The notes under the pieces: generated by a model
Database searches by the model: none
What the model was told of the DNA's origin: nothing
Seen by the model: the letters and a program-made list of their open reading frames with translations, nothing else
Source of the DNA: Bradyrhizobium zhanjiangense
Lineage (GTDB): Bacteria > Pseudomonadota > Alphaproteobacteria > Rhizobiales > Xanthobacteraceae
NCBI RefSeq assembly: GCF_004114935.1
Contig: NZ_CP022221.1
Span: forward strand, 3,555,001 to 3,619,000
Reading direction: 5' to 3'
DNA length: 64,000 nt
Program-made: the position numbers and the translations under genes
In this document: in pieces, positions 43,219 through 51,457 of the stretch
Position numbering within the stretch: the first letter of the stretch is position 1
Layout of the letters: each line of letters begins with the position of its first letter

Positions 43219-44555
43219 CCGGAACCGAAATCGCCATCCGTGCCCGCGGGCTGCGAAAGGCCTACCGCGTCTATGCGCATGCAATTGACCCGCTCGTGGA
43301 AATCATTCGCCGCGTTCCACGCCACACTGAGCGGGTGGCTCTTCAGGCCGTCGATCTCGATCTCAAGCGCGGCGAGATCGTCGGAATTCTCGGGCGCAAT
43401 GGCGCCGGTAAATCGACGTTGCTCAAGATCATCGCCGGAACACTCGAGCGCTCGTCGGGTGATCTGGACGTCAACGGCCGGATTACCGCCATCCTCGAGC
43501 TCGGAACTGGTTTTCACCCGGACTACACTGGACGAGAGAACATTTTCATGGGCGGCCTGTGCCTCGGCATGCCCAAGGCGGAAATCGAACGCAAGCTCGA
43601 TTCGATCATCGAATTTAGCGAGTTGCGGGACGTGATCGACCAGCCGTTCAAGACCTATTCCACCGGCATGCAGGCGCGCCTCACGTTCGCCACGGCGATC
43701 AGCGTCGAGCCTGATATCCTGATAGTTGACGAAGCCTTATCGGTTGGCGATGCGCGTTTTCAGATGAAGTGCTTCGGCTGGATCCAGCGGCTGAAGCAGA
43801 GGAACGCGACGATATTGCTCGTATCCCATGACACCAACACGATCACGACTTTCTGCGATCGCGCCCTGATCCTGGAAGGTGGGCGAGTCTTCGCGGAAGG
43901 AGAGGCCGGGCCGATATCGGTAGTCTATCACAATCTGCTGTTTGGCAAGTCGGAGGCGAGCACGGCGATCGGCGCCGAAGACGCGTCTCCAGGGCTGGAG
44001 AACGCAATCAGTCAAATAGCCGTCGAGAATGCGGGCGCTTCCGACCTGCCAGCTGAAGAGGTCGCGCCAAAGATTCGATATGGATCGGGTGAGGGGCACC
44101 TGCTCGATTGGGGGGTGTTCGATGAGCAGGGGCGACGCGCAACGCTCCTCAACAGTGGAAGTAACTATCGCTTTTCGATGCGGTTACGATGTGACGCGGA
44201 GATTCCGGCATTATCCTGTGGTTTTGCAATTAAGGACCGCAGGGGAACTGTCGTATGGGGGGCAACCAACCTTACCAGCCATGGCGTAGCGTGGCGAGCC
44301 CGCGCTGGCGACGTTCTGACAATAGCGTGCGATTGCAAGATGTGGTTGGCCGCGGGCGACTTCTTTTTGACGCTCGGCGCGGCACATCTCCATGATGGTA
44401 CGAAAATCGATTTCGTAGAGCATGCCGTCCAATTCCGAGTCGTTGGCCCCCAAGGGGCTTTCACGACGTCCTTGGTCAATCTCGAGAGCGAGTTGGTGAT
44501 CTTCTCTGAACGTGAAGATGTCGATCGGGTAAGCGGAGCTGTCGGAGGATGTTGA
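43215..44555 (+). CDS. wzt: Polysaccharide ABC exporter ATPase with C-terminal carbohydrate-binding domain (Wzt)
   Basis: A 446-residue protein from ATG 43215. The ATPase has Walker A GRNGAGKS (near residue 60), the signature YSTGMQARL, Walker B ILIVDEALSVGD and the H-loop LLVSHDTN. About 190 C-terminal residues after FGKSEAST (IRYGSGEGHLLDWGVFDEQG, VVWGATNLTSHGV, FFLTLGAAHLHDGTKIDFVE) match the beta-sandwich Wzt C-terminal domain that binds the end-modified O-polysaccharide before export. Such a domain implies a chain-terminator modification, plausibly by one of the methyltransferases just downstream. The start overlaps the wzm stop. Confidence 0.92.
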   Translation: MTGTEIAIRARGLRKAYRVYAHAIDPLVEIIRRVPRHTERVALQAVDLDLKRGEIVGILGRNGAGKSTLLKIIAGTLERSSGDLDVNGRITAILELGTGFHPDYTGRENIFMGGLCLGMPKAEIERKLDSIIEFSELRDVIDQPFKTYSTGMQARLTFATAISVEPDILIVDEALSVGDARFQMKCFGWIQRLKQRNATILLVSHDTNTITTFCDRALILEGGRVFAEGEAGPISVVYHNLLFGKSEASTAIGAEDASPGLENAISQIAVENAGASDLPAEEVAPKIRYGSGEGHLLDWGVFDEQGRRATLLNSGSNYRFSMRLRCDAEIPALSCGFAIKDRRGTVVWGATNLTSHGVAWRARAGDVLTIACDCKMWLAAGDFFLTLGAAHLHDGTKIDFVEHAVQFRVVGPQGAFTTSLVNLESELVIFSEREDVDRVSGAVGGC

Positions 44556-45427
44556 AGCGAATAATGGCGCCATTGCTAGGGACGCGCGCGAGGACCGAGA
44601 GCGACGCTACCGTGCAACCCGCTCCGGCTCCCGGCTACAGCTCTGATGCTGCTCGGCTGGCGGCGGAGATCGAGAGCCTTGCGCCGGACAAGGCTGTTCA
44701 GCTTCTTACTGTCTTGAAGCGCGGGCTGGAGTCTCAATCCTCAGAATTCGAGCGCTATCTCTCGGCTGAGGCGCTCACGACAGCTATCTATCCGAAGTTC
44801 AAGTTCTCCGAGTTTGCTCGGGTATTCCTCGAGGATGATGCATTTCTTGCCTACTACATGAGGTTCATGGATGTAGGAAACTGGCATTCGCTTGATCGCA
44901 AATATGCGATGAATGAATTGCTGAAACTCGTGCTTCATCTCGACGGCGATGCCGCGGAATGCGGCACATACAGGGGCGCTACGGCCTACTTGCTGTGCCA
45001 AGCCTTCAGAAAGATGCCGATGTCCATTCATCTCTTCGACAGTTTCGAGGGTTTGTCCGAGCCAGCTTCCGTTGATGGCACATACTGGCGGAAGGGCTCT
45101 CTGACCGCGGCGGAAGATGAGTTGACGCAGAGCTTGCGGGAGTTCGACAACTATCGGATTTACAAAGGTTGGATTCCCACGCGATTTGCGGAGGCGGCCG
45201 ACTGCCGGTTTCGTTTTGTGCACATAGACGTTGATCTCTACCAGCCCACGCTCGACTCACTGCAGTTCTTTTACCCTCGTATGGTGGCGGGTGGCATTAT
45301 TCTGCTTGATGACCATGGGTTCAAATCATGCCCGGGTGCGAAAAAAGCAGCTGACGAATTCTTCGAATCGAAGGCCGAGAACCTCGCGCTCTTGCCAACC
45401 GGGCAGGCCTTCACGATTAAGCAGTAG
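44549..45427 (+). CDS. TylF/MycF-family O-methyltransferase
   Basis: A 292-residue protein whose ATG overlaps the wzt stop. It has a proline-rich N-terminal linker, then AECGTYRGATAYLLCQAF (SAM site), IHLFDSFEGLSEPASVDGTY and the metal-binding FVHIDVDLYQPTLDSLQFFY with ILLDDHGFKSCPGAKKA. TylF/MycF enzymes methylate sugar hydroxyls in a Mg-dependent way. Directly after the Wzt with a terminus-recognition domain, it is a good candidate for the enzyme that caps the chain end to stop elongation and trigger export. That role is inferred from position. Confidence 0.82.
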   Translation: MLKRIMAPLLGTRARTESDATVQPAPAPGYSSDAARLAAEIESLAPDKAVQLLTVLKRGLESQSSEFERYLSAEALTTAIYPKFKFSEFARVFLEDDAFLAYYMRFMDVGNWHSLDRKYAMNELLKLVLHLDGDAAECGTYRGATAYLLCQAFRKMPMSIHLFDSFEGLSEPASVDGTYWRKGSLTAAEDELTQSLREFDNYRIYKGWIPTRFAEAADCRFRFVHIDVDLYQPTLDSLQFFYPRMVAGGIILLDDHGFKSCPGAKKAADEFFESKAENLALLPTGQAFTIKQ

Positions 45428-45470
45428 GATGGGGCTTAGCTGCTTCGTACAATAGTGAGAAAGCTCTGAG

Positions 45471-47627
45471 ATGGCTGCGGAACGCTTGAAGTGGACTCCT
45501 GAACTGGTCAATCAGTTCTGGGACAATGTGGGGCAGACCCGACTGACCGAACTCAGTTTCGCGAAGCTTGGGGGCCGTAGCGTCATTACGGCAATCGATC
45601 ACATACTGCCAAAGTGCGGACGCATTCTCGATTTCGGTGCCGGCGATGGTCACCTTCTTCGCTTCATGGCGCAGCGGGGCCTTACCGTGGCAGGATACGA
45701 GCCGTCGAAAGGGCGCGCGGCAAATCTGCAGCGTGCGCTGGAGAATTTCGATGGATTCCTGGGCGTTGTGGGCGATGAATCGACGGAGACTTTTGATGTC
45801 GTGATCATGTCCGAGGTCATCGAGCATGTTCTGGAAGAAGTCTTGGACGTCACGCTCGATCGTCTTGCGCGTTTTGTGCGTCCCGGAGGTTTGTTGGTCG
45901 TCACGACTCCTAACAACGAAGACCTCGATTTGGACATGGCGTACTGCCCGGTCAGCAACCTGCTGTTCCACCGTTGGCAGCACGTCCGCTCACTAGATCA
46001 ATCGTCGCTCAGGACGCTGCTTTCTCGATTCGGTTTCGATGAAGTGGTTACGCATCAAGTGGGATTCGACGACAATATCTTTGTCCCGCACGATGCCTTC
46101 TGGAGTGGAAAGCCTATCGTTGATCCTCTGCCGAATTGGCTTGAGGACATGCGACAGAACAAGCCTACTCAAGCCGGGGCGGGGAATCGACTTCTGTACA
46201 TCGGGCAGAAGGGGGGCGCGACGGACTATCAGAAGGAATTGACGGCTTTTCAGACTCTTGCTGCTCAAGCGATGTCGAGCACGATAGCGCCGAAGGCGTC
46301 GCCGCATCGCAGTGGAATCTTGATGATCATTGGTTCGTTGGGCCCGGGGGGCGCTGAACGGCAAATGGTTGCCTTGGTCGAACAGATCGTATTGCGAGGG
46401 ATGGATTCAGTTGCTGTGGCGCTCGTCCATCCACCGGCGACAGAGCGCGAGAATTTCTTCAGAGTCAGGCTGGAGAAGGCGGGCGTCAGAGTCATCGATG
46501 GCTTCTCTGCCGCGAAATCTCCGTCCGGATCCGAGAAGATAGCGGATCCTGATCCTTTTGAAGTGTTGCCCCCCGAGCTCGCCGACGTAAGGGCCTACTA
46601 CGACCTTCTCTCCGACGTGAATCCTGAGACAGTGTATCTGTGGATGGACGAGGTTTGCATCAAAGGAGGCGTTGCAGCGACCGTACTGCAGATTCCCCGA
46701 ATATTGCTCTGCTTTCGGAATATGCCATCCTACCATTTCCCTTACTATCACGGATACCATCGTGATTGTTATCGGTTCTTGGCAAAGCAACCGAGGTTGC
46801 AGATGCTAAATAACAGCCATGCTGGAGCGCGAGCGTACGCCGAGTGGCTGGAGCTCCCGGAGCGTGCGATCAAGGTCGTTCACAACGGAATTGACCTCGA
46901 CAATAATGCTGAAACGGCGGTCTTGAGAAGACAGTATCGAGCCACGTTGGGGATCGATGAGAAGACGCTGATTGTTGGCGGTGTCTTCAGAATGATGACG
47001 GAGAAGCGTCCATTCCTTTGGCTCGATGTCGCTGCGATGATACGTGAGAAGATGCCGGATGTGCGCTTCTTGTTAGTGGGCAATGGCGCGCGGTTTGATG
47101 ATGTTCGCGCTCGTGCCGTACAGCTTGGGCTGACCGGCTCATTAATATTTGCCGACCTGGAACGGCGCCCAGCCGCCGCAATCGCGGCAATGGACCTGTT
47201 CTTTCTGGCGTCCCGTATCGAGGGTCTTCCAAACGTTATTCTTGAAGCTCAGGCGCTTGGGGTTCCCGTAGCTACGACCTCTGCTGGAGGTGCTCCGGAG
47301 GCTGTGCTGGATGGCAAGACGGGGCAGATATTCAAGCCCGATACGACGGCGCGGGTTATGGCTGATAGTATCGTTGAGTTGCTGCGCAACTTGCGTTGGA
47401 GAAGGAAAGCTGCGCAACTGGCGCCGCAACACATCGAAAGTTCCTTTAGCGTAGAGCGCATGGCCGACGGGATGCTTGCCGCTCGTGATGGAATTGCGGT
47501 CCGTCCGGCGGTTGACAGCGCGGTTGTTGAGGCTGATCCCGTTGCGGGGAAGACAGATCGACAGCAACGATCCTGGGCGCTGCAATGGTTTACGGCCAAA
47601 CTCCCGTCCTGGATATATCGATCGTGA
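45471..47627 (+). CDS. Methyltransferase-glycosyltransferase fusion protein
   Basis: A 718-residue two-domain protein. Residues 1 to about 250 are a SAM methyltransferase (CGRILDFGAGDGHLLRFMAQ, TFDVVIMSEVIEHVLEEVLD, FVRPGGLLVVTTPNNED). After a linker of about 30 residues, residues about 283-690 form a GT4 glycosyltransferase: ILMIIGSLGPGGAERQMVAL, YLWMDEVCIKGGVAATVLQI, KVVHNGIDLD, SRIEGLPNVILEAQALGVPV. Both active sites appear complete. The GT part is a clear paralogue of the next gene. The fusion suggests that sugar transfer and methylation of the same residue are coupled. Confidence 0.87.
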   Translation: MAAERLKWTPELVNQFWDNVGQTRLTELSFAKLGGRSVITAIDHILPKCGRILDFGAGDGHLLRFMAQRGLTVAGYEPSKGRAANLQRALENFDGFLGVVGDESTETFDVVIMSEVIEHVLEEVLDVTLDRLARFVRPGGLLVVTTPNNEDLDLDMAYCPVSNLLFHRWQHVRSLDQSSLRTLLSRFGFDEVVTHQVGFDDNIFVPHDAFWSGKPIVDPLPNWLEDMRQNKPTQAGAGNRLLYIGQKGGATDYQKELTAFQTLAAQAMSSTIAPKASPHRSGILMIIGSLGPGGAERQMVALVEQIVLRGMDSVAVALVHPPATERENFFRVRLEKAGVRVIDGFSAAKSPSGSEKIADPDPFEVLPPELADVRAYYDLLSDVNPETVYLWMDEVCIKGGVAATVLQIPRILLCFRNMPSYHFPYYHGYHRDCYRFLAKQPRLQMLNNSHAGARAYAEWLELPERAIKVVHNGIDLDNNAETAVLRRQYRATLGIDEKTLIVGGVFRMMTEKRPFLWLDVAAMIREKMPDVRFLLVGNGARFDDVRARAVQLGLTGSLIFADLERRPAAAIAAMDLFFLASRIEGLPNVILEAQALGVPVATTSAGGAPEAVLDGKTGQIFKPDTTARVMADSIVELLRNLRWRRKAAQLAPQHIESSFSVERMADGMLAARDGIAVRPAVDSAVVEADPVAGKTDRQQRSWALQWFTAKLPSWIYRS

Positions 47628-47748
47628 GCGAGCGACTGGGTCGACGACGGTGCCGAATTCATCGTTCTTCTCAAGCGGGATCGAACAAGTCATGATCGCA
47701 GCACTTGAGCGAAGGCCAGCCAGGCCAATTGTCTAGGGGGCGAAGGAC

Positions 47749-49341
47749 GTGACCAAGGAGGAGCAGACGACTTTATCGAAGGGCAACGCTGCATGGCGGC
47801 CATCGGGGTGGACCGTTTCCATGTTTGCAGCAGGTCCAAAATTCATGGCAAGGGCATTCGTGGGAGCAGTCCGTCGCAATCTGCCACACCGAGCGATTGC
47901 ATTTGTCAGGCGGTACCCGCTGCGTCGGCCTCAATCTGTCACGTTCAAGAATGCGTTCTTGTTCGCTTGGTCGAAGATGGCTCGCTGTCGCCCTTTGTTG
48001 GCGCGTGATCCAGCGGAACTCAGCATGGTGGAGCGAGTTGAGCGCCGAATCCTCGAGCTCGTCCTGGCGATGCCCGATGGACGGTATCGTCGCGCGCTGA
48101 GGCAGTTCAGTCTCCAGTTGGAGAGGCAAGGTGTGCCGGGGGCGAGGAGCTCGATTGCACGGCAGCGCGGCGTGACGATGATGATTGGAACGCTTGGCCC
48201 GGGCGGTGCGGAGCGCCAGTTGGTGGTCACGGCGCGGGGGCTTCGTGATGGCAGGAAACCAAACATCCGCGTTGCGTGTGTTGATCTATCCTCTCCGGTC
48301 AGCAGGTTTTTTTTGCCGGAGCTGGAGTCCCAGGATATTGAAGCTAGTGTAATCGGTACTGAAGTTGACGGTAATCTCGATCCGAGGCTGCGGTGCGTCG
48401 TTGACACCTTGCCGTTTGAACTGCGGGACGACGTGACTCTTTATGCGAAGACATTGGCGGCGCAACAACCCGAGATCGCCCACCTTTGGCTCGACGAAGT
48501 CAACATTAAAGGGGGCATCGCAGCGGTGCTGACCGGCGTTCCAAGAATCATCATATCGCAACGTAGTCTGCCACCGATCAATTTCGTTTTTCATCAGCCG
48601 TACATGCGTGAAAGCTACCGGTGGCTCGCGCGTCAGCCCGGCGTCAAGATGATCAACAATAGTGCGGCCGGTGCGAGGGCTTACGAGGCGTGGCTTGGAT
48701 TGACCAGGAACTCGATCGGCGTTGTTCGCAACGGATATGCCTTTGATGAGTCTGAGCTGGCGGGGTACAAGGCGGATTGTATCAAACTCCGACAGCGTGT
48801 CGGGATTGAACCCGGCGCGTTGGTTGTGGGGACCGTGATGCGCTTCACCGAGGAAAAGTGCCCCATTTTGTGGCTGGAGATAGCAGCGCTCATCCGCCGA
48901 GATCTGCCCGAAGTGCGTTTTCTGATCGTTGGAGATGGACCTTTGCGCGCGGCCATGGAGGCCCGCGCTGCTGCCGAAGATTTGGCGGGGGCCGTATTTT
49001 TCGCGGGACATCTGAAGGAGTCAATGGCCGCTATTGCCAGCATGGATCTGATGCTTCTGACCTCCCGTGCGGAGGGGCTTCCGAACGTTTTGGTCGAAGC
49101 GCAGTTCCTGGGTGTACCCGTAGTGACGACGCCGGCCGGCGGCGCACCAGAGGCTGTCAATCACGGCAAGTCAGGCTGGGTTCTTCAGGGCTGGGACGCG
49201 GCATCGAGTGCTTGCCAAATCGTGCGCCTTTTGCGAGACGGCCATTGGCTAGAAGCCGCGGCGAAAGATGGTCCTGAGTTCGCGTTTAAGCGCTTCGGGG
49301 TTCAGCGTGCGATCGATGAAACGCTCGCGGTGTACGGTTGA
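47749..49341 (+). CDS. Family 4 glycosyltransferase with long N-terminal extension
   Basis: A 530-residue protein with a GTG start at 47749 after GAAGGA. Residues 1 to about 135 form a basic N-terminal extension of unknown role. The catalytic part then runs from VTMMIGTLGPGGAERQLVVT through HLWLDEVNIKGGIAAVLTGV and GVVRNGYAF to TSRAEGLPNVLVEAQFLGVP and TTPAGGAPEAVNHGKSGWVL. It shares the WLDEVNIKGG and ARAYEAWLGL patterns with the GT half of the preceding fusion protein, so the two arose by duplication. They probably add similar sugars at successive positions. Confidence 0.87.
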   Translation: MTKEEQTTLSKGNAAWRPSGWTVSMFAAGPKFMARAFVGAVRRNLPHRAIAFVRRYPLRRPQSVTFKNAFLFAWSKMARCRPLLARDPAELSMVERVERRILELVLAMPDGRYRRALRQFSLQLERQGVPGARSSIARQRGVTMMIGTLGPGGAERQLVVTARGLRDGRKPNIRVACVDLSSPVSRFFLPELESQDIEASVIGTEVDGNLDPRLRCVVDTLPFELRDDVTLYAKTLAAQQPEIAHLWLDEVNIKGGIAAVLTGVPRIIISQRSLPPINFVFHQPYMRESYRWLARQPGVKMINNSAAGARAYEAWLGLTRNSIGVVRNGYAFDESELAGYKADCIKLRQRVGIEPGALVVGTVMRFTEEKCPILWLEIAALIRRDLPEVRFLIVGDGPLRAAMEARAAAEDLAGAVFFAGHLKESMAAIASMDLMLLTSRAEGLPNVLVEAQFLGVPVVTTPAGGAPEAVNHGKSGWVLQGWDAASSACQIVRLLRDGHWLEAAAKDGPEFAFKRFGVQRAIDETLAVYG

Positions 49342-49362
49342 ACGGATTTCCAGAGGATAATT

Positions 49363-50172
49363 ATGGACCAGGTAGAAGAGAAGCGCTTCGAGTTCGGAAA
49401 GAACTGGCACGACTTCATTCAGAAGAATTTTGACGCGGAGAAGGTTCACACTTCGAAGCGTCATATCCTTCAGTTCATGGGGCGTTCCGATCTCAATGGC
49501 CTGACGGTTCTCGATATTGGTTGCGGCAGCGGGCTCCATTCGATTGCCATGCTGGATGCTGGCGCAGCCCGGGTGGATGGTTTCGACTATGATCCGGATT
49601 CAATCCGGGCCAGCAAATTTGTCCAGTCTCAAGCGGGCAACCCTGCCAATTGGACCGCGGAGCAGGGGTCGGTTCTTGACGATGCATACGTCGCCAAATT
49701 GCCGCTCTACGATCTGGTTTATTCGTGGGGGGTGCTGCATCACACGGGTGAGGTTTGGCATGCGATCCAAAATGCAGCTAGCCGGGTCAAGCCAGGGGGA
49801 CTGTTCTACATCGCACTCTACTCGGCTGATGTGCAAAAGGATCCGACCCCGGAATTCTGGCTTGATGTGAAGCGTCGATACGTTGCTTCCGGCTGGCTGC
49901 GGCGCAGGCTCATGGACGGTTGGTACGTCTGGCGTTTCGAAATGTATAGAGATCCGCGGAATTTGCCCGCGTTCCTGCGGCGGGTGCGGGAGTACAAGAA
50001 AATGCGCGGCATGAACAAATTCACCGACATCCGCGATTGGCTCGGCGGCTGGCCCATGGAGTTCGTCTACGACAAGGACGCCACCGATTTCGTCGAGAAG
50101 ATGGGTTTCAAACTCGATAAGATCGCGACCGGCGAAGCAAATACCGAGTTCCTGTTTGTTCGAAATTCGTAG
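49363..50172 (+). CDS. Class I SAM-dependent methyltransferase
   Basis: A 269-residue protein starting DQVEEKRFEFGKNWHDFIQK. SAM motifs are LTVLDIGCGSGLHSIAMLDA, ARVDGFDYDPDSIRA, LYDLVYSWGVLHHTGEVWHA and VKPGGLFYIALYSADVQKDP. The KRFEFGKNW opening is seen in methyltransferases of sugar-modifying loci. AGAGGA lies upstream of the ATG. It is the third or fourth methyltransferase of the locus; its acceptor cannot be told from sequence. Confidence 0.85.
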   Translation: MDQVEEKRFEFGKNWHDFIQKNFDAEKVHTSKRHILQFMGRSDLNGLTVLDIGCGSGLHSIAMLDAGAARVDGFDYDPDSIRASKFVQSQAGNPANWTAEQGSVLDDAYVAKLPLYDLVYSWGVLHHTGEVWHAIQNAASRVKPGGLFYIALYSADVQKDPTPEFWLDVKRRYVASGWLRRRLMDGWYVWRFEMYRDPRNLPAFLRRVREYKKMRGMNKFTDIRDWLGGWPMEFVYDKDATDFVEKMGFKLDKIATGEANTEFLFVRNS

Positions 50173-50256
50173 CGGAACGATGCGGTGTCCTCTGTTGCAT
50201 GAGGATCGCGACAAGACGCTCGCGGTCACGGCGAGGACGTCATTGATTTCCAGGCA

Positions 50257-51456
50257 ATGAGCCAACTCCCGATCATATACGTGATAGGCTCCCTCGATGT
50301 CGGGGGAGCCGAGCGACATCTGACACAAATCATCCCGAGACTGGATCGCGCCCGATGGAAGCCGGTCGTCTGTTGCCTGACTGCAAGAGGCAAGCTCGCG
50401 GATGGTCTGGAGGCGGCTGGCTTCGAGGTGATCGTCTGTCCGGCCGCGCGGCGTTCCGGCGGTGCATCGCGGATACGAAGCCTCGTGCGTCTCGTTGAGA
50501 CGGTCTTCTGGCTTTCTCGAGTCATGCGCCGATTTCGTCCGGCGATCGCTCATTTCTTCTTGCCCGGGGCTTACATCCTGGGGGCACCGGCGTCGATTCT
50601 GGCCCGCGTTCCCGTTCGAATCATGAGTCGACGAAGCCTCAACAACTACCAGCGCAACATGCGTTTTAGCTCTGCGATCGAGGGCGGGCTGCATCGCTAC
50701 ATGACGGCCATTCTGGGAAATTCGAACAGCGTCGTGCGTCAACTGAGAGATGACGAAAACGTCCGGGCGGATCGGCTGGGCCTGATCTATAACGGCATTG
50801 ATTTCGCTAGCTATCAAAAGTCTTCGACGGTGCGGCAGGGCGTGCGTGCGTCCCTCAAGATCGATCGAGGCGCGCTTGTTTTCATTATGGTGGCAAATCT
50901 CATCCCTTATAAAGGACATCAGGATCTGCTGGTGGCGTTCTCGATGGCTCGCGCCCATTTGCCCACCGGCTGGAGACTATTGATGGTGGGGCGAGACGAC
51001 GGCATCGGCACGACGCTGCGCGAACAAGCGGCGAATTTGAACATAAATGACAACGTCCTCTTTCTCGGTTCAAGAAGCGACGTGCCCGATCTCCTGTGTG
51101 GGGCGGATGTCAGTGTTCTGTCCTCACACGAGGAGGGGTTCTCGAACGCTGTCCTCGAGAGCATGGCGGCCGGACTTCCAGTGATCGCGACCGACGTGGG
51201 AGGAAATCCCGAGGCGAATATCAACGGAGAAACCGGGTTCATCGTGCCGCCGCGTGATCCTGAGGCGATGAGCGAGGCGATACTTCTTCTTTCAGCGGAT
51301 GAGGCATTGCGCGGCAGCATGGGCACCAGGGCGGCAGACCGGGCCGAAAAAAACTTCAGCCTGGACGCTTGTGTGTCGCGCTATGAGGATCTTTATCGCA
51401 GCTTGCTGGAGGGCAAGCTTCCGGGCGAGATCCCGAGCATCCGGCTTTCGAAGTAA
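50257..51456 (+). CDS. Family 4 glycosyltransferase
   Basis: A 399-residue GT-B enzyme: IYVIGSLDVGGAERHLTQII at the start, PAIAHFFLPGAYILGAPASI, RIMSRRSLNNYQRNMRF, LGLIYNGIDFASYQ, IMVANLIPYKGHQDLLVAFS, and the donor site SHEEGFSNAVLESMAAGLPV, ATDVGGNPEANINGETGF. The DVGGAERHL and NGID motifs are those of the most common GT4 group in EPS loci. It ends one base before the convergent asparagine-synthase-like gene. Confidence 0.9.
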   Translation: MSQLPIIYVIGSLDVGGAERHLTQIIPRLDRARWKPVVCCLTARGKLADGLEAAGFEVIVCPAARRSGGASRIRSLVRLVETVFWLSRVMRRFRPAIAHFFLPGAYILGAPASILARVPVRIMSRRSLNNYQRNMRFSSAIEGGLHRYMTAILGNSNSVVRQLRDDENVRADRLGLIYNGIDFASYQKSSTVRQGVRASLKIDRGALVFIMVANLIPYKGHQDLLVAFSMARAHLPTGWRLLMVGRDDGIGTTLREQAANLNINDNVLFLGSRSDVPDLLCGADVSVLSSHEEGFSNAVLESMAAGLPVIATDVGGNPEANINGETGFIVPPRDPEAMSEAILLLSADEALRGSMGTRAADRAEKNFSLDACVSRYEDLYRSLLEGKLPGEIPSIRLSK

Positions 51457-51457
51457 T

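Noticed and set aside
45310..45345. tRNA-like TpsiC motif (gggttcaaatcatgcccg)
   Set aside because: It lies inside the TylF-type methyltransferase coding sequence and no cloverleaf can be formed around it.
49600..50958. 452-codon open frame on the - strand
   Set aside because: Spans parts of two real + strand genes (a methyltransferase and a glycosyltransferase); no recognisable domain.
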